A stretch of DNA of 36,253 bases, taken from positions 1 through 36,253 of the forward strand of contig JBAVQS010000119.1 of assembly GCA_049694275.1 (NCBI GenBank), given 5' to 3'. The DNA is from JBAVQS01 sp049694275. Lineage in GTDB: Bacteria; Chloroflexota; Anaerolineae; UBA4142; SHND01. The notes under the pieces are model-generated. The model saw nothing but the letters and a program-made list of their open reading frames with translations. It was not told the origin of the DNA and did no database searches. Both the position numbers and the translations under genes were made by a program. Of the stretch, positions 24,282-32,800 are shown in pieces (the stretch's first letter is position 1; each line of letters starts with the position of its first letter).

Positions 24282-25916
24282 ATGAAACTACACCCCTCCA
24301 TCCTTCGACGTTTTTCTTTTTTCCAGCCGCTGGACGATGCGGAACTGGCGCGGGTCGCGCCGCACATTCGCGAAAAGCGTTATCCCGCGGGCGCGCTCAT
24401 CTTTAAGGATGGCGAACCGGGCGACAAATTTTACCTCGTCCGGTCCGGCCGCGTGCTGATCTATAAACCGACACCCGAAGGGGACACTCCGCTCAACGAA
24501 ATGCGGGTGGGGGATGGGTTTGGCGAGATGAGCCTGCTCGACGACCTGCCCCGTTCGGCGGCAGCCCGCGCGGTCGGCGACGCCACGCTCCTCGAAATTT
24601 CGCGCGACCGTTTTATCTCGCTCGTCCAGAATTTTCCAGCCCTGCTCATTCAGGCCGTGCGCGACAATGCCGAGCGCTTGCGCCACAGCAACACCCAGTG
24701 GATTCGCGAGCTCGAGACGCGCAACCGGCAGCTTGAAAAGCTGTATGAGACCTCACTCGCCATCAGCCGCCACCTCGAGCTCCAGACGGCGCTCGTCAAT
24801 ATCTCCGAACGAGCCCGGCAGCTGCTCGACGGCGAGGCCGGCGCGCTCTATCTTCATGATCCCACTTCGAACCGGCTTGTCCCGCAAGTTCCCGGCCCCG
24901 CCATTCGTCTCGGCCATGGGATTATCGGGCGCGCTTATGGTTGTGTGGAACCGCTCTATGAGAATCGCACAGCGCGGCGCGGGTCTACCGCGCACTCAAC
25001 GCTGGCCGCGCCCATCTGCCTGGATACCCAACCGGTCGGCGTCCTCGCCGTCTATCGTCCCGCCGCCGGCGCGCCTTTTACTCCGCAGGACGCCCAGTTG
25101 CTTTTGCTCCTTGCCAACCAGGCCGCCATCGCGGTCGAGAATGCGCGGCTGCACCAGACGGCAATCGACAAGGCGCGGCTGGACGGCGAACTGCAGGCCG
25201 CATACAAGGTCCAGCACAGCCTGCTCCCGTTGCACGTCCCGCACATCCCCGGCTTTCAGGTTGCGGCGCTGTGGCGCCCCGCCCGCCAGGTGAGCGGCGA
25301 CTTTTACGATTTCATTCCACTCCCCGACAAACGCTGGGGCATTGTCATCGCCGATGTGTCGGACAAGGGGATTCCCGCCGCGCTCTTGATGGCCGCTTCG
25401 CGCAGCATCCTCCGCGCCAGCGCCACTTCCGGGCTGGATGCGGTCGCAACCATTGTCCAGACCAATCGCGTTCTCTCGGCAGACGCGACCAACGGGATGT
25501 TCATCACCCTCTTTTTTGCGCTTCTCGACCCGCATACCCGGACCCTGTCCTACGTCAATGCCGGGCATAATCCGCCCCTGCTCCTGCGCGCCCGGGACGG
25601 CCGGCTGGAGCCGCTCACCCGCACCACTTTCCCACTCGGCATTGACGCGGACGCGCCCGTTCGCGCCGGCGTCGTCCAGCTCGACCCCGGCGATGTCCTC
25701 ACCCTCTACACCGACGGGGTCACCGAGGCGGCAAACCCCGCGCTGGAATTTTTGGGCGAGACGGGCCTCGCCGACCTCATCACGAGCGTCGGCCCCTCCG
25801 GCGCGCAAGCGCTGGTACGCGCCCTGGACAAGCGCATTTCGGAATTTACCGGCACGGCGACGCTGGCCGACGATGTGACCGTGGTCGTCCTCCAGGCGCA
25901 CAAACGCCAGGCATAA
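24282..25916 (+). CDS. cNMP-binding/GAF/SpoIIE PP2C-type phosphatase
   Basis: This 544-residue signalling protein has three domains. Residues about 12-130 are a cyclic nucleotide-binding fold with a phosphate-cassette-like GFGEMSLLDDLPRSAAARA. A short coiled coil leads to a GAF domain (about 165-305). Residues about 330-540 are a SpoIIE/RsbU-type PP2C serine phosphatase with metal-site motifs GDFYDF, IADVSDKGIPAALLMA, LYTDGVTEA, and ADDVTVVVL. Such enzymes dephosphorylate anti-sigma antagonist proteins in partner-switching stress pathways. The expected RsbV/RsbW-type partners are not in this window. It lacks a ribosome binding site and appears leaderless. Confidence 0.93.
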   Translation: MKLHPSILRRFSFFQPLDDAELARVAPHIREKRYPAGALIFKDGEPGDKFYLVRSGRVLIYKPTPEGDTPLNEMRVGDGFGEMSLLDDLPRSAAARAVGDATLLEISRDRFISLVQNFPALLIQAVRDNAERLRHSNTQWIRELETRNRQLEKLYETSLAISRHLELQTALVNISERARQLLDGEAGALYLHDPTSNRLVPQVPGPAIRLGHGIIGRAYGCVEPLYENRTARRGSTAHSTLAAPICLDTQPVGVLAVYRPAAGAPFTPQDAQLLLLLANQAAIAVENARLHQTAIDKARLDGELQAAYKVQHSLLPLHVPHIPGFQVAALWRPARQVSGDFYDFIPLPDKRWGIVIADVSDKGIPAALLMAASRSILRASATSGLDAVATIVQTNRVLSADATNGMFITLFFALLDPHTRTLSYVNAGHNPPLLLRARDGRLEPLTRTTFPLGIDADAPVRAGVVQLDPGDVLTLYTDGVTEAANPALEFLGETGLADLITSVGPSGAQALVRALDKRISEFTGTATLADDVTVVVLQAHKRQA

Positions 25917-25928
25917 CGCCCTTTGCAA

Positions 25929-25957
25929 TTGACAGTACAGAACAGAGGGATGATAAT
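25929..25957 (+). promoter_or_regulatory. Near-consensus promoter of the toxin-antitoxin operon
   Basis: TTGACA at 25929-25934 and GATAAT at 25952-25957 have the ideal 17-base spacing. The predicted start, near 25964, leaves a leader of under 10 bases before the ATG at 25972. Such strong promoters are usual for autorepressed toxin-antitoxin genes. Confidence 0.7.
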
Positions 25958-25971
25958 TTCATAGAGGTTGT

Positions 25972-26181
25972 ATGATTACACTTAACGAGCGTTATATTGT
26001 CGATTCTCAAGGGAAGCGTGTGGCAGTGGTGCTTGACATCGCAGAATACAACCGGCTTTTAGAGGAACTGGAGGAGCTAGAGGATCTGCGCGCGTACGAC
26101 GAGGCCCAGGCAGCAGGTGAGACTCCCGTTCCAATCGAGCAGGCAATCAGACGGATCGAGAGCCAGCACAGATCACAATGA
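25972..26181 (+). CDS. Type II antitoxin (Phd/RelB-like)
   Basis: This 69-residue protein has an N-terminal DNA-binding-like region (ERYIVDSQGKRVAVVLDIAEY) typical of Phd/YefM-RelB antitoxins. A Glu/Leu-rich helix (LLEELEELEDLRAYDEA) and a C-terminal arm would wrap the toxin. It overlaps the toxin start by four bases (ATGA), so the two are translationally coupled. It would neutralise the toxin and repress the promoter just upstream. Confidence 0.85.
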   Translation: MITLNERYIVDSQGKRVAVVLDIAEYNRLLEELEELEDLRAYDEAQAAGETPVPIEQAIRRIESQHRSQ

Positions 26182-26432
26182 AATATAGAGTCCTGATCGT
26201 TCCTCACGCGGAAAAAGAGCTTGGACAGCTACCAGCGCATGATTACCAAGCCACTCGGGATGCAATCTTGGAACTGGCAAACAACCCGCGTCCGCCTGGC
26301 TGCACCAAGCTGCAGGGGCGCGAGGGCTGGCGAATTCGGCAGGGAGACTATCGGGTCATCTATGAAATCGATGACGAGCAGCACACTGTTATAATATTGA
26401 GGGTACGTCACCGGCGCGAAGCATACCGCTAA
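26178..26432 (+). CDS. RelE/ParE-type toxin
   Basis: This 84-residue protein has the RelE fold signature: YRVLIVPHAEKELGQLP, a short helical hairpin, KLQGREGWRIRQGDYRVIY, and the final strand VIILRVRHRREAYR. RelE-type toxins cleave mRNA in the ribosomal A site; the conserved basic and Tyr residues (WRIRQGDYRVIY, HRREAYR) needed for this are present. It is the second gene of the operon and is probably functional. Confidence 0.9.
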   Translation: MKYRVLIVPHAEKELGQLPAHDYQATRDAILELANNPRPPGCTKLQGREGWRIRQGDYRVIYEIDDEQHTVIILRVRHRREAYR

Positions 26433-26468
26433 CCTGCGTCAGAAACCCCTTTCTTATGGAGCAATCCC

Positions 26469-27044
26469 ATGCCATCTCGCACCCAGGGCCGCCAAGAAGC
26501 AGTCAACCTGGCCCGTACTGAGCTTTCCAAAAAACCTGTTTATCTCGACACCGAGACCACCGGTATGGACGACCGCGCGCAGATCGTCGAAATCTGCATC
26601 GTTGATTCTGATGCCAATATCCTCCTCGAGCAGCTCGTCAAGCCGAAAGACGCCATCCCGCCCGACACCGTCAAGATTCACGGCATCACGAACGACATGG
26701 TCAAGGACGCCCCGGCCTGGTCCGAGGTCTGGCCGGAGGTCGCGCGCGTACTGGCGAACCGCCGCGTCGCCATCTATAACGCCGATTTCGACCTCCGCAT
26801 GATACAACAATCGCATTCCTGGCACGGCATCCCCTGGGATTTTGACGAAGATTCCCTCTTTTGCCTTATGAAACTCTATGCCCGCTTTAACGGCGAATGG
26901 AACGCCAAATACGGTAACTATCGCTGGTACAGGCTGGAAGAGGCGGCGGCGCGCTGTCGCCTACAAGGGCAGAACAGCCACCGGGCAAAAGCTGATGCAC
27001 TGCTCGCTCGCGAGCTACTGGTTTATATAGCAGGCCAGCAGTAA
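26469..27044 (+). CDS. DnaQ-like 3'-5' exonuclease (DEDDh)
   Basis: This 191-residue protein has the DEDDh exonuclease motifs: YLDTETTG (Asp27, Glu29) as ExoI, NADFDLRM as ExoII, and HRAKADA as ExoIII. KIHGITNDMV between ExoI and ExoII is typical of the DnaQ epsilon-like branch. It would trim nucleic acid 3' ends using two metal ions. It is a stand-alone exonuclease domain. GGAG precedes the ATG by 7 bases. It lies 8 bases before the DUF1697 gene and is probably co-transcribed with it. Confidence 0.9.
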   Translation: MPSRTQGRQEAVNLARTELSKKPVYLDTETTGMDDRAQIVEICIVDSDANILLEQLVKPKDAIPPDTVKIHGITNDMVKDAPAWSEVWPEVARVLANRRVAIYNADFDLRMIQQSHSWHGIPWDFDEDSLFCLMKLYARFNGEWNAKYGNYRWYRLEEAAARCRLQGQNSHRAKADALLARELLVYIAGQQ

Positions 27045-27052
27045 AGAGACTC

Positions 27053-27592
27053 ATGCCAAGATATATTGCCTTTTTGCGCGCCATCAACGTGGGTGGTCAT
27101 ACCGTCAAGATGGAGCAACTGCGCCAGCTCTTTCAATCGCTCGGATTCTCGAACGTCGAGACTTTTATCAACAGCGGGAATGTCCTATTCAAAGAGACCC
27201 GACAGGACGCAAACGCGCTCGAAAGCGAGATCGCGCAGACGCTTGAAAAGGCGCTCGGTTATTCCGTCGCTACGTTTATTCGCACCGACGCCGAATTGGC
27301 CCGGATCGCCGGCTACCGGCCTTTTCCGGAGGCCGACCTGGAGGCGGCCGCCGCATTCAATATTGCCTTCCTCGCCGCGCCACCTGACGCGGCGTCCAGG
27401 CGCAAGTTGATGGCGTTGAAAACGGAGATCGACAATTTCCATGTACACGACCGCGAGGTCTATTGGCTGTGCCGCGCCAAGCAGAGTGACTCTACTTTTT
27501 CCAATGCGGTCCTCGAAAAGACGCTCGGCGCCCGATCCACGCTGCGCGGGATCAACACGGTCAAAAAGATCGCCGCCAAATATCCATCTTGA
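27053..27592 (+). CDS. DUF1697 family protein
   Basis: This 179-residue protein has the full DUF1697 pattern: YIAFLRAINVGGHTVKM, a LRQLFQSLGF helix, NVETFINSGNVLF, and VYWLCRAKQSDSTFSN near the C-terminus. The family is widespread and of unknown biochemical role. Length is normal for the family and no damage is visible. Confidence 0.92.
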   Translation: MPRYIAFLRAINVGGHTVKMEQLRQLFQSLGFSNVETFINSGNVLFKETRQDANALESEIAQTLEKALGYSVATFIRTDAELARIAGYRPFPEADLEAAAAFNIAFLAAPPDAASRRKLMALKTEIDNFHVHDREVYWLCRAKQSDSTFSNAVLEKTLGARSTLRGINTVKKIAAKYPS

Positions 27593-27612
27593 TGTGACCC
27601 CAAGGGGGTTCC

Positions 27613-29697
27613 ATGACAGATTACGCCGAACTCGAGATGACCCTGACCCGCTGGGAAGCGGATCACTATCGCGTCGACTTGCGCTTTACCCAGCCCAACA
27701 GCGACGCGGACATTCGCCCCGCCGCCGGCGCGCCGCTCCTCGCGCACCTGGACCGGGCCCAACTCCAATCCCGCTCCCTCGCCCCGGACGCCTATGGCAA
27801 GCTGCTGGCCGCCGGGCTCTTTGAGGATACGCGCCTGCTCGCCGCTTTTGCCTCCGCCCGCGCCACCGCCCGCTCGAACGACTGGCCGCTCCGCCTGCGC
27901 CTGTTCATCGACCCTTCCGCCGCCGAGCTCCATGCCCTGCGCTGGGAGATGCTCTGCGATCCGCAGGATGGAACGGCGCTGGCGACGAGCGAGCGCCTCC
28001 TGCTCTCCCGCTATTTGAGCAGCCAGGACTGGCGACCGGTCAAGCTGCGCCCCATGAGCGACCTGCGCGCCCTCGTCTGCATTGCCAACCCCTCCGACCT
28101 GACCGAGCTGTATGACCTCGCGCCGGTGGATGTGGCCGGCGAGTTGAGCCGCACACAAACGGCCCTCCGCGGCGTCCCGGTCACGTCCCTGGCCTCCGGC
28201 GGCGCGGCCACCCTCGACAATCTCGTGACCCGCCTGCGCGACGGCTATGACCTCCTCTACCTGGTCTGCCACGGGGGCCTCGTCGAGGGCGACCCGCGCC
28301 TATGGCTTGAAGCGCCGGACGGCAAGACGGCGGTCGTGCGCGGCGCGGACCTCGTGACCCGGTTGAACGAGCTGACCGCCCCGCCGCGCCTGATCGTCCT
28401 CGCCTCGTGCGCCAGCGCGAAAATGTTCCCCGACGCCGGGGATGCGCTGGTTACGCTCGGCCCGCGCCTTGCGGAATCGGGCGTGGCCGCCGTGCTGGCC
28501 ATGCAGGGCAACATCACGATGGAGACGGTCGCCGGGTTCATGCCCGTCCTGTTCCAGGAACTATTGCGCGATGGGCAGATCGACCGGGCGGTGGCGGCGG
28601 CGCGCGGGGCCGTGCGGGCGCGGCCCGATAGCTGGATGCCGGCGCTGTTCATGCGGCTCAAGAGCGGGCGCATCGGGTACGTCCCCGGGTTTGCCGGCGA
28701 CGACAAGGGATTTGAAAAATGGACGGCGCTGTTCGAGGCCATCCGGGGCGACCCCGAGGACCAAGAAGGAGGCTCGCGCTGCATCCCCGTTCTGGGCGAT
28801 GGGCTGAACGAGCCCTTTTATGGCTCGCGTCGCGAGATTGCGGCCGGCTGGGCCAAGCAGTACCGCTTCCCCCTCGCCGGCGATCACGAGGCGCTCCCGG
28901 CCGTCGCCCAGTTCCTGGCAGTGAATCAGGATGTCAATACGCTCCGCAAGCAGTTCTCGCAATATTTGCGCGACCGGATCTGGGAACGCTTTGGCGACGC
29001 GCTCCCCCCCGAAGCCAAAACCGCGCCGATGCCCCAGTTAATGGCCCAGGCGGCCGCTCAGTGGCGGCAGCGAGACCCGAGCGCCGCGCATCAGGTGCTG
29101 GCCGCGCTCCCGCTCGACATTTACATCACGACCACACCGGATAACCTGCTGGTCGAGGCGCTCAAGGCCGCGGGCAAGGACCCGCAGGTCGAGCTCTGTC
29201 GCTGGAATGACAAGATCAAGACCAAGTCCATCTATGCCCAAAACCCCGGCTATCGCCCGACGCCGCAGCAGCCGCTCGTCTATTGCTTTTTCGGCCAGTT
29301 GAACGACCCCAACTCGCTCGTCCTGACCGAGGACGATTATTTTGACTTTTTGATTGGCGCCATGCGGAACCGCGAACTCATCCCGCCGGTGGTCCGCAGT
29401 GCGCTCGCGAACCGGCTCTTGCTGCTCCTCGGATTCCAGATGGATGACTGGACCTTTCGCGTGCCCTTCCGCTATATCACGAGCCAGGAAGGGGGCGACC
29501 TGCGCGAATCATTCACCCACATCGCCGCGCAGATTGATCCCGACGAGAGCCGGGCGGTGGCGCCCGAACGAGCGCACGACTATCTGGACAAGTACTTTCA
29601 GGATGCGCGCTTTCACAAGGATGTCAGCATCAGCATCTATTGGGGCAGCGTCCAGGATTTCGCGCGTGAGCTAGACCGCCAATGGCGTAAGAGCTAA
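27613..29697 (+). CDS. CHAT-SIR2-like fusion protein
   Basis: This 694-residue protein carries a CHAT (caspase HetF-associated) protease domain at about residues 90-345, with an intact dyad: His220 in YLVCHGG and Cys266 in VLASCASA. Residues about 385-690 resemble the SIR2_2-type domain: VLGDGLNEPFYGS, LDIYITTTPDNLL, YCFFGQLNDPNSLVLTEDDY, and LLLLGFQMDDW. SIR2-like domains in conflict systems often act as NADases, but the Gly-rich NAD loop looks weak here, so activity is uncertain. AAGGGGG precedes the ATG. It is followed by an nSTAND-WD40 gene. A defence or cell-death role is plausible but inferred. Confidence 0.87.
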   Translation: MTDYAELEMTLTRWEADHYRVDLRFTQPNSDADIRPAAGAPLLAHLDRAQLQSRSLAPDAYGKLLAAGLFEDTRLLAAFASARATARSNDWPLRLRLFIDPSAAELHALRWEMLCDPQDGTALATSERLLLSRYLSSQDWRPVKLRPMSDLRALVCIANPSDLTELYDLAPVDVAGELSRTQTALRGVPVTSLASGGAATLDNLVTRLRDGYDLLYLVCHGGLVEGDPRLWLEAPDGKTAVVRGADLVTRLNELTAPPRLIVLASCASAKMFPDAGDALVTLGPRLAESGVAAVLAMQGNITMETVAGFMPVLFQELLRDGQIDRAVAAARGAVRARPDSWMPALFMRLKSGRIGYVPGFAGDDKGFEKWTALFEAIRGDPEDQEGGSRCIPVLGDGLNEPFYGSRREIAAGWAKQYRFPLAGDHEALPAVAQFLAVNQDVNTLRKQFSQYLRDRIWERFGDALPPEAKTAPMPQLMAQAAAQWRQRDPSAAHQVLAALPLDIYITTTPDNLLVEALKAAGKDPQVELCRWNDKIKTKSIYAQNPGYRPTPQQPLVYCFFGQLNDPNSLVLTEDDYFDFLIGAMRNRELIPPVVRSALANRLLLLLGFQMDDWTFRVPFRYITSQEGGDLRESFTHIAAQIDPDESRAVAPERAHDYLDKYFQDARFHKDVSISIYWGSVQDFARELDRQWRKS

Positions 29698-29702
29698 AGA
29701 TA

Positions 29703-29820
29703 TGAACCGCCAAGAGCGCAAAGCGTCAGTCCCTTCAGGGGGACGCAAAGGTTTTTGTATGTATTTTTCTTTGCGTCCTTGGCGTCCTTGGCGGTGAGAT
29801 TCTTTGCGGTGAGATTCTTG
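29703..29820. repeat. Palindromic dispersed repeat between the CHAT and nSTAND genes
   Basis: The left arm ACCGCCAAGAGCGCAAAG pairs with the right arm CTTTGCGTCCTTGGCGTCCTTGGCGGT, with a small internal hairpin around GTCCCTTCAGGGGGAC. This matches a type of intergenic inverted repeat widely dispersed in bacterial genomes. The right end carries a 15-base tandem direct repeat, GCGGTGAGATTCTTT (29791-29805) and GCGGTGAGATTCTTG (29806-29820), placed just before the next ATG where a ribosome binding site should be. Confidence 0.7.
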
Positions 29821-29822
29821 AT

Positions 29823-32800
29823 ATGAGCCTCAATATGACCAACCCGCGTCCCAACCCCTACGTCGGCCCGCGCGCGTTCCAGCCGGGCGAGACGCTCTAT
29901 GGCCGCGACGGCGAGACCCTCAACCTGCTCGACCTCCTGACCGCCGAGCGCATCGTCCTGTTCTATTCCCCTTCGGGCGCTGGTAAGACCTCGCTCATTC
30001 AGGCCGCGCTCCTCCCGCGCCTCGCGCGCAAGGGGTTCAATGTCCTACCCCCGATGCGCATCAATGCCGAACTCCCAGACCCGAAGGGTTTAGATCCTTC
30101 ACTACGTTCAGGACAGGCCCCTTCGGGTCTCGCTCCCGCTTCGGGTCTCAATCGGTATGTATTCAGCGCGCTCCTCTCGCTCGAAGAGGGTCTCCCCGCC
30201 GAACAGCGCCTGCCCCTCGCCGACCTCGCCGCGCTCTCCTTGAACGCCTATCTCGACGGGCGGTTGGCCGCCAACCCTGCGCGCCAGGTGCTCATCTTTG
30301 ACCAGTTCGAAGAGATTCTCACCGTCGATCCCACCAACGTCGCGGCCAAGCAGGAATTCTTTGCCCAGATCGGCGCGGCGCTCGAAAACCGCAAGCGCTG
30401 GACTCTCTTTGCCATGCGCGAGGATTACATCGCCGGGCTGGACAACTACCGCGATCTCGTCCCCACGCGCCTCGACAACACCTACCGGCTCGATCTCCTG
30501 CAAACGACAGCGGCCCGCGACGCGATGCAAAAGCCGGCGCGTCAGGCCGGGGTGGATTTCACCGACAAAGCGGCAACCAGGTTAATCGACGACCTGCGCC
30601 GCGTGCAGGTGCAGCGACCGGATGGGACCACCGAGACCCAGTTGGGCCAGTACGTCGAGCCGGTGCAGTTGCAGGTGGTCTGCTTGCGTCTCTGGGAAAA
30701 ATTGGCGCCGGAGGCAACGTCCATTGCCGAAGCCGACCTCGCAGGCGTCGGCGATGTCAACACCGCCCTCGCCGATTATTACGCCAGCCGTGTTGTGCAG
30801 GTCGCCCAGGCAACCGGCGAGCGTGAGCGGACGATCCGCGAGTGGTTCGACCGCGAGTTGATTACGCCGGGCGGTATTCGCGGACAGGTGCTGCGCGAGC
30901 CAGAGCGGAGTCGAGGGCTGTCGAACCAAGCGATTCGGCAATTTGAGGATGCGCACCTGGTGCGGGCCGAGGCGCGGCGCGGGACCATCTGGTACGAGCT
31001 GGCGCACGACCGCCTCGTCGAGCCGGTGCGTGCGAACAACGCCGCGTGGTTCGAGTCCCACCTGAGCGTGCTCCAGCAACAGGCTACGCTGTGGGCAAGC
31101 CAGAACCAGCGCGCGGGGCTGTTGTTGAGTGGGGAGACATTGTCAGAGGCCGAGGCATGGGCGGCGGAACATGCGGCAGAGCTAACCGCAACCGAACAAG
31201 ATTTCCTGGCGGATTGTCGTAAGGCGCGGACGCAGGTGGAACAAGAGCAGCGCCAGAACCGCCGCATCCGCTGGCTGGCGATTGGCGCGACGGCCCTGAG
31301 TGTAATCGCCCTGATTGCGCTGGGCCTGGCAATCTGGTTTTATTTCAATGCAGTTGAGCAGCAAAAGCTCGCGTTCTCACGTGAATTAGCGGCAGATGCC
31401 ATTGCTAACCTCGAGGTCGATCCTGAAAGGAGTATTCTGCTGGCAACGCGTGCTATTAGTGTGACACAGACTCTTGAAGATGTAACCGCCCTTCGCCAAT
31501 CCGTTTTCGCTTCGCTCGTGCGGGTGACTTTGCGTGGGCATACAGCAAAGATTTGCAATGTTGCCTATAGCCCTGACGGGAAGTACATCCTAACCTCAAG
31601 TTATGACAAGACTGCGCGTATTTGGGACGCGATTACGGGAGTTCAGGTCACAGTCCTATTGGGTCATGACGATGTCGTGTGGAATGCTATCTTTAGCCCC
31701 GATGGGACGCGAATTCTGACTGTTAGTCAAGACAAGACAGCTCGCATTTGGGATTCTAAAACTGGGCAGCAGCTTTATATCCTCAAAGGACACACGGATC
31801 AGGTCTTTGCAGGAGTATTCACTCCTGATGGTCAAGAGGTCGTCACTGCAAGCTATGATAAGACCATCCGGATCTGGGATGTTGCTACAGGTAATCAATT
31901 AAAGGTCCTGCAAGGACCCCAAGACCAGATATTTGCAGTGGCAGTAAGCCCCGATGGAAAGCGCATTGCCGCCGCTGGTAGGGACTCTCAAGCATATGTA
32001 TGGGATGATATTAACGGTCGCCAGCTCTTTCTGTTGCATGGGCATACGGGTCCGATTCGTGGTATCGCATATAGTCCGGATGGCAAACAGATTGCGACGA
32101 GCAGTGATGACCAAACAGCACGTGTTTGGGATGCGACCAATGGAGAGGAACTTCTTGTCTTGAAAGGACATGCGGATGCTGTTTCACGAATTGGCTATAG
32201 TCCAGATGGACAGCAGATTGTAACAACAAGCGCTGACAAGTCAGCCCGCATTTGGGAAGCGAAAACGGGGCGTTTGTTAAGTGTTTTGCAGGGGCATACG
32301 AACTGGGTCTGGACTGCTGCCTACAGCATTGATGGTAAGAAGATCGTTACTTCCAGCAGCGATCAGACTGCCAGAGTGTGGGATGCCCAGTCCGGTCGCG
32401 AACTGGCGGTTCTGCGTGGACATACGGACCAGGTCACTGTTGCTGCATTTAGTCCCAATGGTAGCAGAATCGTTACCGCGAGCGGGGATGGGACAGCCCG
32501 AGTATGGCAAACTCCCCCCGGACGTGAATTGCTTGTTCTAGAAGGTCACACCAATACTGTCTTCGATGCAAATTTTAGTCCAGACGGTAGAAGAATTGTT
32601 ACGGCAAGTAATGATGGAACAGTTGGAATTTGGGATGCCGACACCGGTACACTCTTGCAGACATTGCGGGGACATACAGGTGAGGTGTGGAGTGCAAGAT
32701 TTAACTCTGATGGCAAGCGTATCATCACAGCTAGTTCTGATGCAACTGCTATTATTTGGGATGCCGCAACAGGCAAAGAACTCCAGCGTTTGCGAGGCCA

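Noticed and set aside
24996..25928. A 310-residue minus-strand frame opposite the SpoIIE-type phosphatase
   Set aside because: The plus-strand phosphatase motifs are complete; the antisense frame has no family features.
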